A stretch of DNA of 34,446 nt, taken from contig CAZFOB010000028.1 of the NCBI GenBank assembly GCA_964520325.1, positions 1 to 34,446 on the forward strand, in the 5' to 3' direction. The notes beneath the pieces are model-generated. The model made no database searches, was not told where the DNA came from, and saw only the letters and a list, made by a program, of their open reading frames with translations. Made by a program: the position numbers and the translations under genes. The DNA is from CAZFOB01 sp964520325 (lineage in GTDB: Bacteria > Actinomycetota > JAICYB01). Shown here piece after piece: positions 16,114 through 24,594 of the stretch; position 1 is the stretch's first letter, and each line of letters opens with the position of its first letter.

Positions 16114-16742
16114 GGCTGCCGAACTCGGCTCATGAAGCACATCCTTGGGTGATCGGCCAGATCGCGCCCGACTTCGAGCTGCTCGACGTCTGGGCGCTGC
16201 CGGTACATGGAGGTCCGGACGATTTTGCCCTGTTCCTCGAACGGATGGCTTCCTTGGATCCGACCAGTGCTGGGTCAGCAGTCAGCCGCTTCCTCTTCTG
16301 GGTGCGACTTCGCTTGGGAGACGTGTTCGATTGGGACGATGCCACCAAGAAGCGTGCGATCCCGGGATGCACCGAAGCGTCGCTGAGCGATCGCCTTCCC
16401 GATCACCTCCGAGGGAGTGCGAAGAGCTTCGTCATCAACGGCAAGATGCAGCGCACCGCCGGCGGGTTCGTCCCGCTGTACCAAACCAACGACGAGTGCG
16501 CCGCCGAGATCTCCAACGACACCGTGCATGGCGTTCTCCATCTCGGATGGGTCGAAGAAGGCGATGGTCGGTACCGAGCGCAGATGGGCGTTTACGTGAA
16601 AGCCCGCGGACGGCTCGGGAAGATCTACATGAAACTCATCGAGCCGTTTCGACACCTCATCGTGTACCCGGCGCTCATGCGTCAGATAGCGCGGATGTGG
16701 GATGCGCGTGACATCGCACGGCCAAGCGGTGCTTCGCCCTAA
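16110..16742 (+). CDS. DUF2867 family protein
   Basis: This 210-residue protein begins with the characteristic R-L-P-N-S-A-H-E-A-H-P-W-V-I segment and I-A-P-D-F-E-L-L-D-V-W-A-L-P. It continues with W-V-R-L-R-L-G-D-V-F-D-W-D, the S-N-D-T-V-H-G-V-L-H-L-G-W turn, and a C-terminal helix with L-I-E-P-F-R-H-L-I-V-Y-P-A-L-M. The last segment matches the L-I-x-P-F-R-x-x-I-V-Y-P pattern known from DUF2867 proteins. It is the second of two coupled, distantly similar genes, so the pair may form a heterodimer. No catalytic motif is recognised. Confidence 0.75.
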   Translation: MRLPNSAHEAHPWVIGQIAPDFELLDVWALPVHGGPDDFALFLERMASLDPTSAGSAVSRFLFWVRLRLGDVFDWDDATKKRAIPGCTEASLSDRLPDHLRGSAKSFVINGKMQRTAGGFVPLYQTNDECAAEISNDTVHGVLHLGWVEEGDGRYRAQMGVYVKARGRLGKIYMKLIEPFRHLIVYPALMRQIARMWDARDIARPSGASP

Positions 16743-16805
16743 CGGCAAGCTACGCAGCGATGGCTCGAGTGATGGACCAGCTGTGCTCAGCTAGCTTTGG
16801 GGGCT

Positions 16806-19800
16806 ATGGCGACGATCGAGGTACGCGGCGCGGAGGAGCACAACCTGCGCGGGCTCGACGTCGACCTCTCGCATGGGATCACGGTGGTCGTCGGTGTGTC
16901 CGGGTCGGGCAAGTCGTCGCTCGCCTTCGACACCATCTACGCGGAAGCCCGTCGCCGGTTCCTCGATGCGTTGTCCCTCCGCTCGCCCTGGGCGCGGATG
17001 CTCGCCCCGCACGTCCGGTCGATCCGAGGTCTCGGCCCGGCCGTCGCGGTCTCGCAGAACGAGCTCAACCGCAACCCGAACTCGACTGTGGCGAGCGCGG
17101 CCGGCCTCATGCCGTTTTTTCGCGTGCTGTTCGCGCGGTTCGGTGAGTCGTCATGCCCGGACTGCGGCACGCGCGTTCGCCCATTAACGACTGAAGCACG
17201 CCGCGCCGCACTGACCGACATCGATAAGCCCGTCGACGTCCTCGCGGTCACGGCGCGCGGCGCCTCCGGCTCGCACGCAGCGCTGCGACGGGCCGTCCCC
17301 GATGTACGCATCGATGCGGGAACGATCGCCGTTGTCGTTGCGACGCTCGGCAAGAACGCGAGCGCCCGCGACGTCAACGAGGCGCTGGAACGCGCGGACC
17401 GGCTCGGTGCCGTCGAGGTCGTCGCCGGATCGTTGTCGCTCTTGCGCGCTCCCGTGTGTCCGGAGTGCGGACGATGGGTGGGCTCCGCATCACCGCCGGA
17501 CTTCCGTCCCGGGACGGAAGCGAGCGCAACATGGCGGTTGGGCGGGCTCACACTCGACGACGTCGTCCGGCTGGACGTCTGCCGGGCTGCGTCGTTCGTC
17601 GACGGGCTCGACCTTCCCGGAGCGCACCGGGCGACGTCGGAGCTTTCCCGACGTGTCGGCGCACTTGATGGTCTTGGCCTGTCGTATCTCGGGCTCGACC
17701 GGCCGATGCCGACCTTGTCGCGCGGCGAGGCGCAGCGCGTACGGATCGCGCAGATCCTCGTCAACCGGCTGGAGGATCTGCTGTACGTCCTCGACGAGCC
17801 GAGCATCGGTCTTCACCCACGCGAGGTACGCGCTCTGCTCGACACGCTCGCCAAACTGCCGGGCCCGGTCGTGATGGTCGAGCACGACCCACGTGCGGCC
17901 GCGCTGGCCGACGACGCCGTCGAGATCGGCCCCGAAGCCGGCGAGAACGGGGGCCGTGTCGTCTTCCAAGGAACGCCGGCGGAACTCTGGCGCGCCGACA
18001 CAGTGACGGGCCGTCGCTTCTCGGCGCGGGCCGAAGTCCGCCGGCACACGGAGACAGACGGCGCTCACCTGATCGTCCAGAACGCCACATTGCGCAACCT
18101 GCGATCGGTGACCTGCCGCATCCCGATCGGAGCTTTCACCGTTATCACCGGACCGTCGGGCGCCGGTAAGTCAACGCTTGCGCGCGACGTCGTCCTCGCA
18201 TCGGTCGCTTCCGGGCAGAGTGTGGGTTGCGACGCGCTCGAGGGTCCCTCCTTGCGTGCGGTGATGGTCGACCAGTCACCCATCGGCAACAATCCACGTT
18301 CAAACCCGGCGACGTATACGAAGGTGTTCGATCGCATCCGAGCTACGTTCGCGAAAGCGACCGGTGCGTCCGCTTCGTCGTTCTCGTTCAACCGCCCGGA
18401 AGGGGCTTGCGAGGGCTGCGACGGGTACGGCGCGATCGAGGTGAAGCTCCCGCGCCTGCCACCGACATGGATCGAGTGCGAGTCGTGCGAGGGTGCGCGC
18501 TTCAAGCCCGAAGTGATGGAGCTCACCATCGAGCGAGGCGGCCGGACGTTGTCGATCGCCGATGTCCTCGATCTTCCCGTCCAAGATGCGCTCGCCGTCC
18601 TCGCGGACGACGCGGCGACGGCGCGCATCTTGTCCGCGATGCTTGAGGTCGGACTCGGATACCTCCGCCTCGGGCAGAGCTCCCCGACACTCTCCGGCGG
18701 CGAAGCCCAACGCATCAGGCTCGCACGTCACCTGGCGCGCGTGCGATCGGGAGACCTCTTGGTGCTCGACGAGCCGACGATCGGACTCCATCCGGCCGAC
18801 GTCGACCGGCTGCTCGACACGATCGAACGACTCACTGAGGGCGGAGCCACGGTTGTCGTTGTCGAACATCAAGAGGACGTCATCGCCGCAGCGGACTGGA
18901 CGCTCGAGCTCGGCCCGGGAGCGGGTCCACATGGTGGCCAGCTCGTGCGCGAGGGCCCGCCCGGCCCTACAAAGCTGCCACCTATCAAGCCGCGTTCCAA
19001 GCCGCGTTCGAAGCCACGGACGACCGACCGCATCCGCGTCCGGGGTGCCGCAGCGAACAACCTGCGCACGCTCGACGTCGACATCCCGAAGGGACAACTC
19101 GTCGTCGTCACCGGACTCTCGGGTTCGGGCAAGTCGTCGCTTGTACGCGACGTGCTCGAAGCCGAAGCTTCGCGGCGGCTGCTCGAGTGCCTTTCGATGT
19201 ACGAACGCCAGTCGACGCGCGAAGGACCCGACGCTCTCGTCGCCTCCATCGACGGACTCGGCGCATCCGTTGTGCTGGAGGGAGGACGCCACCTGTCGCG
19301 CACGACGGTCGGTGGCGCAACCGGCATCAGTGGACACCTCGGGGCGTTACTCTCCCGGCTCGGCGTTGGGTTGTGCGCGTCGTGTGGAGCACGAGACGTG
19401 CGCCGGTCGTCGCCGTTGACGGAAGCGCCGTGGGAGTGCGGAGAGTGCGGGGCCGCAGCGTTGCGTGCGGAGCCACGCCATTTCTCTCCGGACGTCTACG
19501 CCGCCGTGTGTGTCGCCTGCGGAGGACTCGGATACAAGTCGATCCCGAGCGAGGCGAAGCTCATCGCCGATCCGTCCAGGTCGATCCGCAAAGGCGCGTT
19601 CGTCTCACCGGGCTACTTCCCGCGCAACTACCTCGTGTCGGACGGCACTGGCGGCAACAAGGCCTATCACGCGATCGCACGACGCCACGACTTCCATCCG
19701 GAGCGTGCCTGGCAGGAGATCCCGGAGGCGGGGCGCACAGCGCTGCTCTGGGGCGACACGCACGAGGGCGGCAGCTGGCACGGCATCCTCCCGATCCTGG

Positions 19801-21359
19801 CGACCGAGAGCGGCGACCTCTACACCGACAAGGTGCGATGTCCGGGCTGTGACGGCGCGCGATTGCGTGCGCCCTACGACTCGATCTCCCTTGCCGGAGC
19901 CACGCGCCGCGACTTGCACGCGATGCCGCTGCTCCCTCTCTTCGACGTGCTCACGTCGATCGACGTGCCCGAGTTGCTCGCGACCGCACACGCCGCTGCA
20001 TTGCACAGGCTGCGCTTCCTATCCCTCGTCGGCCTGACGTACATCCATCTCGACCGTCTCGTGCATACGCTGTCGGCCGGCGAGGCGCAACGCGTACGCC
20101 TCGCGGCGGTGATCGGGTCGGAGCTGCGCGATCTCACCGTGCTGCTGGACGAACCCACGCGAGGACTCCACCCCTCCGAGGTCGATGCACTGGCTGCCGC
20201 GCTGGTCGAGCTCGTTGCACTGGGCAACACGGTCGTCGTGGTCGAGCACGACGCAGCAGTGATCCGGCGAGCCGACCACGTGATCGAGATCGGCCCGGGG
20301 TCCGGCGCAGACGGAGGCCGCATCGTCGCCTCCGGCGCACCGGGATCCTTGAAGAAGGGTGTCACCGCGCGGCTGCTCAACGGACAGATCGCGCTGCCCG
20401 TCGCGCGAGAACGGAGGACGCCGAAGGACTGGCTCGTCGTCCGCGAACCTCGGGGCAACAACCTCCGCGCGCACGAGGTCCGGCTCCCGCTCGGCGTGCT
20501 CGGCGGCGTGTGCGGGGTGTCTGGCTCGGGCAAATCGACCCTCCTCGTCGACACGGTTGGGCGCGCGCTGGCGCCGGTTCGACAGACCGGGACGTGGTCG
20601 TCCGGGCCGACGGGGGCCAAGCCGCACGACGCCATCGAGTCGCCGCCGCTGAAAGTCGTGATGATGGACCAGTCGCGCCGGGGCGTGCAGTCACCGGGTG
20701 CTCACCTCGGCGTGATCGCAGCGTTGCGCAAGCGCTACGCCGAACACGATCCGGCGGGCTTGCAGACCTGTGACGCGTGCGGGGGCCGCGGCGTGATCAA
20801 CGTGGACATGCTGTTCCTGCCGTCGATCTCGAATGCCTGCGATGCCTGTGGCGGAAACGGCTATACGCGCCTCGCACACGACGTTGTCTTGCGCGGTCTG
20901 TGCTTGCCGGACCTGGAGTCGTGCGAGCTCGACGACGTCCTCGATCGATGGTCGGACGCTCCCGACGTCGCTCGACCGCTGGAAGCGGCATCGCGCCTCG
21001 GTCTGGGGTATCTCTGCCTGCGCCAGCCGCAGGCCGCCCTGTCCGGCGGCGAGTGTCAGCGACTGAGACTCGCAGATGCGATCTCGCGCAAGCGCCAGTC
21101 CACGCAGCGGCTCTTCGTGCTCGATGAGCCGACCGTTGGGTTGCACGACCACGACGTGTCCGCACTCGTCGCAGCACTCGATGCGATCGTCGACGGAGGT
21201 GACGGCGTGCTCGTCGTCGAGCACCACACCGGCCTGCTCGCCTCCTGTGACTGGCTCGTCGAACTCGACGAAGGTCTCGTCGTCGCGGAAGGCACGCCGG
21301 ACGAGATGTCCCGCGGGTCGACGCCAACCGCTCCGTATCTGTTGGAGAAGTTCGCATGA
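16806..21359 (+). CDS. Single-chain double UvrA-like protein with four ABC-ATPase domains
   Basis: This is a 1517-residue protein made of two UvrA-like halves joined in frame. There are four Walker A motifs: G-V-S-G-S-G-K-S-S (30-38), G-P-S-G-A-G-K-S-T (449-457), G-L-S-G-S-G-K-S-S (770-778) and G-V-S-G-S-G-K-S-T (1237-1245). Four signatures (L-S-R-G-E 304, L-S-G-G-E 629, L-S-A-G-E 1089, L-S-G-G-E 1412) each precede an L-D-E-P Walker B and G-L-H. The halves meet at a basic linker, K-P-R-S-K-P-R-S-K-P-R (728-738). Each half is about 740-760 residues against roughly 940 for bacterial UvrA, like UvrA2/DrrC-type proteins lacking the UvrB-binding domain. The hairpin-zinc module is intact in domains 2, 3 and 4 (paired CxxC) and incomplete in domain 1. 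ATG 16806 is preferred to the TTG at 16797. UvrA dimers scan DNA for bulky lesions; this one carries both subunits in one chain. It is first of three coupled genes. Confidence 0.9.
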   Translation: MATIEVRGAEEHNLRGLDVDLSHGITVVVGVSGSGKSSLAFDTIYAEARRRFLDALSLRSPWARMLAPHVRSIRGLGPAVAVSQNELNRNPNSTVASAAGLMPFFRVLFARFGESSCPDCGTRVRPLTTEARRAALTDIDKPVDVLAVTARGASGSHAALRRAVPDVRIDAGTIAVVVATLGKNASARDVNEALERADRLGAVEVVAGSLSLLRAPVCPECGRWVGSASPPDFRPGTEASATWRLGGLTLDDVVRLDVCRAASFVDGLDLPGAHRATSELSRRVGALDGLGLSYLGLDRPMPTLSRGEAQRVRIAQILVNRLEDLLYVLDEPSIGLHPREVRALLDTLAKLPGPVVMVEHDPRAAALADDAVEIGPEAGENGGRVVFQGTPAELWRADTVTGRRFSARAEVRRHTETDGAHLIVQNATLRNLRSVTCRIPIGAFTVITGPSGAGKSTLARDVVLASVASGQSVGCDALEGPSLRAVMVDQSPIGNNPRSNPATYTKVFDRIRATFAKATGASASSFSFNRPEGACEGCDGYGAIEVKLPRLPPTWIECESCEGARFKPEVMELTIERGGRTLSIADVLDLPVQDALAVLADDAATARILSAMLEVGLGYLRLGQSSPTLSGGEAQRIRLARHLARVRSGDLLVLDEPTIGLHPADVDRLLDTIERLTEGGATVVVVEHQEDVIAAADWTLELGPGAGPHGGQLVREGPPGPTKLPPIKPRSKPRSKPRTTDRIRVRGAAANNLRTLDVDIPKGQLVVVTGLSGSGKSSLVRDVLEAEASRRLLECLSMYERQSTREGPDALVASIDGLGASVVLEGGRHLSRTTVGGATGISGHLGALLSRLGVGLCASCGARDVRRSSPLTEAPWECGECGAAALRAEPRHFSPDVYAAVCVACGGLGYKSIPSEAKLIADPSRSIRKGAFVSPGYFPRNYLVSDGTGGNKAYHAIARRHDFHPERAWQEIPEAGRTALLWGDTHEGGSWHGILPILATESGDLYTDKVRCPGCDGARLRAPYDSISLAGATRRDLHAMPLLPLFDVLTSIDVPELLATAHAAALHRLRFLSLVGLTYIHLDRLVHTLSAGEAQRVRLAAVIGSELRDLTVLLDEPTRGLHPSEVDALAAALVELVALGNTVVVVEHDAAVIRRADHVIEIGPGSGADGGRIVASGAPGSLKKGVTARLLNGQIALPVARERRTPKDWLVVREPRGNNLRAHEVRLPLGVLGGVCGVSGSGKSTLLVDTVGRALAPVRQTGTWSSGPTGAKPHDAIESPPLKVVMMDQSRRGVQSPGAHLGVIAALRKRYAEHDPAGLQTCDACGGRGVINVDMLFLPSISNACDACGGNGYTRLAHDVVLRGLCLPDLESCELDDVLDRWSDAPDVARPLEAASRLGLGYLCLRQPQAALSGGECQRLRLADAISRKRQSTQRLFVLDEPTVGLHDHDVSALVAALDAIVDGGDGVLVVEHHTGLLASCDWLVELDEGLVVAEGTPDEMSRGSTPTAPYLLEKFA

Positions 21360-22321
21360 ACGAGGCGATCCTGCTCGCCGACAGGTCGCCGGCGTTGCGG
21401 CGGCGCGTCCTCGTCGAGCTGTTCGATGTCGCGACCGACGACGCCGAGGTGCGCGAGCTCGAGGCACTCCGAGAAACCGAGGCCGAGATCGTGGAGGTGG
21501 ACGGGACCACGACGCGCGAGCTCGGCTTCGCGCTCAGCCGTCTGGCGCACCTGGGCTTGAGTCGTGGACATCCGCTCGTCGATCGCGTTGCGCGGCGACT
21601 GCTCCGCATGCAGCGTGAGGACGGATCGTGGCCACTCCCGCGCGAGAAACGAGGCCACACGGGCGACGAGGGCTACACGATGAGTCCGTTGCAGACCGCG
21701 CTTCCGCTGCGCGGCCTCGCCGAGGCGGGCTACGCGACGCATGCGGGGGCCGAGCAGGCGTTGCGGTGGCTGCTCGACAAGCGGCTCGAGGACGGATCAT
21801 GGCCGACCGGAACGGCCTCAGGCGCGCGCGCGTTCGTCGCGGGCTATCGCCGGCTCCCACGATCGCCGGGGTGCCGCTCCAACACGACGGGCGCTCTTGC
21901 CTGTCTCGCACACCATCCGGACTTGCGGAGCTCCGACGTTGCGCGCCGCGCAGCCGACATCCTTCTGCGACGAGAGACGCGCGAGGAGTCCACATTCGGT
22001 TCAGAGGTCAGCCGTCTCGCCGGAGTCGAGGAGCCGACCGGATTCCTGACGTTCTACGCTCGCTTCGATCTCGCGTTCCTGCTCGACCTCTGCTCACGCG
22101 TCGGCGTGTCGCGAGACGACCGGCGGTTGGACGAGCTCGCGTCGGACGTCATCGGTCGACGAAATGTTGCCGGCATGTTCGAGCACCCGTCCTACCCCCA
22201 CCTGTCCAGATGGCTCACCTTCGACGTCCTGCTCGCACTACGGCGGCTGGACGAAGCGACGTGGTCGAGCCAGGACGACCTGCGGACGGCCTTGCCCCGG
22301 CCGGGACTGAAGCGGTCGTGA
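21356..22321 (+). CDS. Alpha/alpha-toroid protein (squalene-cyclase/prenyltransferase repeat-like)
   Basis: This 321-residue protein starts within the stop of the UvrA-like gene (ATGA). It has the QW-type signatures of the alpha/alpha-barrel terpenoid-cyclase superfamily: Q-R-E-D-G-S-W (86-92) and L-E-D-G-S-W (144-149). Further helical pairs include L-R-G-L-A-E-A-G-Y, N-T-T-G-A-L-A-C-L-A-H-H-P, and W-L-T-F-D-V-L-L-A-L-R-R-L near the end. It is about half the length of a true squalene-hopene cyclase, lacks a D-x-D-D-type acid motif and a signal peptide, and sits between two DNA-acting genes. I therefore infer a scaffold or ligand-sensing role rather than terpene synthesis. Such a toroid in a repair-like operon is unexpected. 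Confidence 0.75.
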   Translation: MNEAILLADRSPALRRRVLVELFDVATDDAEVRELEALRETEAEIVEVDGTTTRELGFALSRLAHLGLSRGHPLVDRVARRLLRMQREDGSWPLPREKRGHTGDEGYTMSPLQTALPLRGLAEAGYATHAGAEQALRWLLDKRLEDGSWPTGTASGARAFVAGYRRLPRSPGCRSNTTGALACLAHHPDLRSSDVARRAADILLRRETREESTFGSEVSRLAGVEEPTGFLTFYARFDLAFLLDLCSRVGVSRDDRRLDELASDVIGRRNVAGMFEHPSYPHLSRWLTFDVLLALRRLDEATWSSQDDLRTALPRPGLKRS

Positions 22322-23250
22322 AAGGCGGCGCGCGTGCACACTCCAGGTTCGACAGGACCGTCGTCCCCGCGCGTCCGGATGCCCTTCGCGGATCCGCAGA
22401 CATCGGCTTGTTCGAGCAGGACCTGCCGGCGCTCTTCCTCGTCGACGGCAACAATCTCCTGTGGCGCGCGGCGCACGGGCACCCAGCACCGTATCTCGCC
22501 GACGACGGACGCGACCTCACTCCCCTCTTCCGATTCATCGTGTTGCTCCGGCGCGCCCTCGGTACCTACGGCCTGTTCGCCGAGTGCATCGTGTGCTTCG
22601 ACGGTGCGGACGCCTGGACAGAACGCCTCGATGTCGATGCTTCCTACAAGGGCAATCGACGGTACGAGAACGCCGACCTGTCGTTCATGGGATGGCTGCC
22701 GGAGATCCGCGCAGCGCTTCACTGCGCCGGTGTCACCTCCATCGAGATCACCAACAGTGAAGCCGACGACGTGATCGCCACGCTCCATTCCCGGGCCGAT
22801 CAGCGGCCCGTTCGGATCCTCTCGACCGACCGCGACTACTACCAGCTCATCTCGCCGTCGACGAAGGTGGTGAGCACGAAAGAGCGCCCGTCGCTCGTGA
22901 CCGAAGAAGCGGTTCTCGCGCGCTACGGCGTCACCGCGAGCCAGTGGTGCGACTTCAGGACGCTGGCCGGCGACCAGTCGGACGGCATCCCCGGACTGCC
23001 CGGCGTCGGGATGAAGAGGGCCGCCGCTCTGCTTGCCGGAGGCAGGACGCTCGACGACCTGCGCGAGCTTGGTCGGCACGGAGCACCGCTCGGAAAACCC
23101 GTTGTCGATCGGTGGGAAGACCTGTCTCGTTGGCGCGATCTCATCCGGTTGAGGACGGATGTCGACATCGGATTCGAGCCGACATGCGAGCCCACACCGC
23201 GCTTGCCTTCGCCGAGCGCGGTGTGCGCCGAGCTAGGACTCATCAACTAA
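22318..23250 (+). CDS. FEN-like 5'-3' exonuclease domain protein
   Basis: This 310-residue nuclease has all the landmarks of the PIN/FEN domain of DNA polymerase I and T5-type exonucleases. D43 lies in L-F-L-V-D-G-N-N-L-L-W-R-A, and a second Asp in C-F-D-G-A-D. The arch segment is Y-K-G-N-R-R. E-A-D-D-V-I-A and S-T-D-R-D-Y-Y-Q-L supply metal ligands, and the helix-hairpin-helix region is G-D-Q-S-D-G-I-P-G-L-P-G-V-G. The chain ends soon after, so there is no polymerase domain. The start is GTG 22318, overlapping the toroid stop (GTGA); the open frame continues upstream through that gene but is a shadow. About 35 N-terminal residues precede the first strand. It would cut flaps or 5' ends, giving the operon its own nuclease without UvrB or UvrC. 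Confidence 0.88.
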   Translation: MKGGARAHSRFDRTVVPARPDALRGSADIGLFEQDLPALFLVDGNNLLWRAAHGHPAPYLADDGRDLTPLFRFIVLLRRALGTYGLFAECIVCFDGADAWTERLDVDASYKGNRRYENADLSFMGWLPEIRAALHCAGVTSIEITNSEADDVIATLHSRADQRPVRILSTDRDYYQLISPSTKVVSTKERPSLVTEEAVLARYGVTASQWCDFRTLAGDQSDGIPGLPGVGMKRAAALLAGGRTLDDLRELGRHGAPLGKPVVDRWEDLSRWRDLIRLRTDVDIGFEPTCEPTPRLPSPSAVCAELGLIN

Positions 23251-23341
23251 AGCTCGAGCCGGCCGGCGACGTCCACCGCCGCGTCCTGGCTGTGATCGCG
23301 TACGCACGCTCCTCCTGAGGGGCCGGCCAGAATGGGGCGCC

Positions 23342-23635
23342 TCAGAGTCGGTCGAAGATCTCCGCCGCCGCGCGTTCTCCGGAGCGGGCTGCGCCGTCCA
23401 TCGCCCCGTGCGAGACGGTCGCCGTCTCGGTTCCCGCCCAGTGCACGCGGCCGAACGGCTCACGCAGCAAGTGTCCGTATGTCGTGAGGACGCCTGGCGC
23501 GTAGTGCGCCATCGTGCAGCCACGCGTCCACTGCTCATCCCACCACGCAGTCTCGACGACATCGCGAGGGCTCGCCGCACGGGGGGGCCGAACCTCGCCA
23601 CCATCTCGCCGATCACGAACTCGCGGCGTTCGCCC
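23342..23635 (-). pseudogene. C-terminal fragment of a flavin amine oxidase, frameshifted
   Basis: The minus strand encodes a classic monoamine/putrescine-oxidase C-terminus: A-W-W-D-E-Q-W-T-R-G-C, then G-R-V-H-W-A-G-T-E-T-A-T, then M-D-G-A-A-R-S-G-E-R-A-A-A-E-I and a stop at 23342-23344. This is the region that wraps the flavin. Farther upstream F-V-I-G-E-M-V-A-R-F-G belongs to the same family but lies in another frame. The switch falls in a run of seven G at 23581-23587. The N-terminal roughly 350 residues are absent, replaced by transposase debris at about 23636. Confidence 0.8.
23374..23404. repeat. 31-bp direct repeat, left copy (partner 31141-31171)
   Basis: This segment of the amine-oxidase remnant matches 31141-31171 at 30 of 31 positions, in the same orientation. 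The two copies bracket the low-GC island. Confidence 0.7.
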
Positions 23636-23636
23636 G

Positions 23637-23768
23637 CTCCCAGTCCGAGACGCCGCGATTGGAGGTCAGCACGATGGAACCGCGCTCGTAGCGACGGCTG
23701 ACGACCTGGAAGATCCAGTTCGCCGCGGTCTGATCCATGGGCAGGTAGCCGAGCTCTTCCATCACCAA
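23637..23768 (-). pseudogene. IstB (IS21-family helper ATPase) fragment
   Basis: The minus strand reads L-V-M-E-E-L-G-Y-L-P-M-D, then F-Q-V-V-S-R-R-Y-E-R-G-S-I-V-L-T-S-N-R. These are the Walker B and sensor-1 region of IstB-type ATPases of IS21 elements. Only about 44 codons remain, with no Walker A part and no istA. The fragment runs straight into the amine-oxidase remnant, so an insertion and later deletion joined them. The next 90 bases toward 23859 hold nothing I recognise. Confidence 0.75.
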
Positions 23769-23859
23769 GCATCGAGTTCCTATACATCCCCGGCGGCCCA
23801 TAAACCTGTCAGGAGTTGGCTTCGACCTCGTGGCCGACACAGGGAAACGACTGATAGTC

Positions 23860-24594
23860 CTAAGCGAGATCTCTGCGCACGAAGGACACCAGCCCGGCTC
23901 CTAGGAACAGTGCCGCGTAGAGACTCCCAACTAAGAGAGGTCCCAGTAGCCCGCCACCGCCAAGACCGCTCAAGTCCGACATCGCATGGCCCAACAGCCA
24001 AGGCCGAAGGCTTGGCCTGTAGAGTCCGGCGAGCGAGGTGACATTGTTGGTTACGAACCACGCGATGAACGCGCCAGCCGTATTGCGGATCGCGAATACT
24101 AGGCCCGTAACACATCCGACCGTGATGAGCGCCATCAACCCCGCGCGGAGCCAGAGTCCCGCGACTTGGACGAACCAGGACGCATTCGTGCCAGCGAGCG
24201 ATCCTTTCAAAAGCCCGGTCGGTAGTAAGGCGACAGCTAGCACGACCATCAAGGCGATCGTCGCCAACGGAAGAGCCGTCATCGAAGCGGTTGCCTTCGC
24301 CAGGAACACTCGCGGGCGCCTTGGCTCCCAGGTCACCAAGTTGGTCAAGGAGTGAAACCGCCATTCGGCTCCGACAAGAGAAGCTGATGCCGCGCCGACG
24401 AACAGAATGACGAAATACCCAGCCGCTATCGGGATTGCAGTTAGAACGGCGTTTGAATAACGAAACGACTCGTCTCCGGTGAGAAAGGTGAGGATCGCAG
24501 CGAAGATGACTCCCATGACGAAAGCGAGAGCGATGTAGTAGCCAACCCGCCTCACCCCAATGCGTCGGAGCTCGGTTGCGATTAGGCTCGTCAC
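23860..24594 (-). CDS. ABC-2-type transporter permease
   Basis: This 244-residue membrane protein has about six transmembrane segments, beginning I-A-L-A-F-V-M-G-V-I-F-A-A-I-L-T-F-L near residue 20. The E-W-R-F-H-S-L-T-N-L-V-T-W-E-P-R-R segment in the first cytoplasmic loop is typical of ABC-2 permeases, where it couples to the ATPase. GTG 24594 overlaps the ATPase stop (GTGA); the frame stays open to 24903 but only as a shadow inside the ATPase gene. Together they form a standard exporter pair. It is divergent from the peptide genes and has lower GC than the genes left of it, consistent with being part of the transferred island. Export of, or immunity to, the small peptides is inferred. Confidence 0.85.
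   Translation of the reverse strand: MTSLIATELRRIGVRRVGYYIALAFVMGVIFAAILTFLTGDESFRYSNAVLTAIPIAAGYFVILFVGAASASLVGAEWRFHSLTNLVTWEPRRPRVFLAKATASMTALPLATIALMVVLAVALLPTGLLKGSLAGTNASWFVQVAGLWLRAGLMALITVGCVTGLVFAIRNTAGAFIAWFVTNNVTSLAGLYRPSLRPWLLGHAMSDLSGLGGGGLLGPLLVGSLYAALFLGAGLVSFVRRDLA

Noticed and set aside
16806..21359. Canonical excinuclease subunit uvrA
   Set aside because: The length, four ATPase domains, incomplete zinc module in domain 1 and apparent lack of the UvrB-binding region all differ from housekeeping UvrA, so no uvrA symbol is given.
22334..22774. Plus-strand frame with an ATG at 22379 as an alternative nuclease start
   Set aside because: It is out of frame with the FEN motifs. 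GTG 22318, overlapping the previous stop, is in frame.
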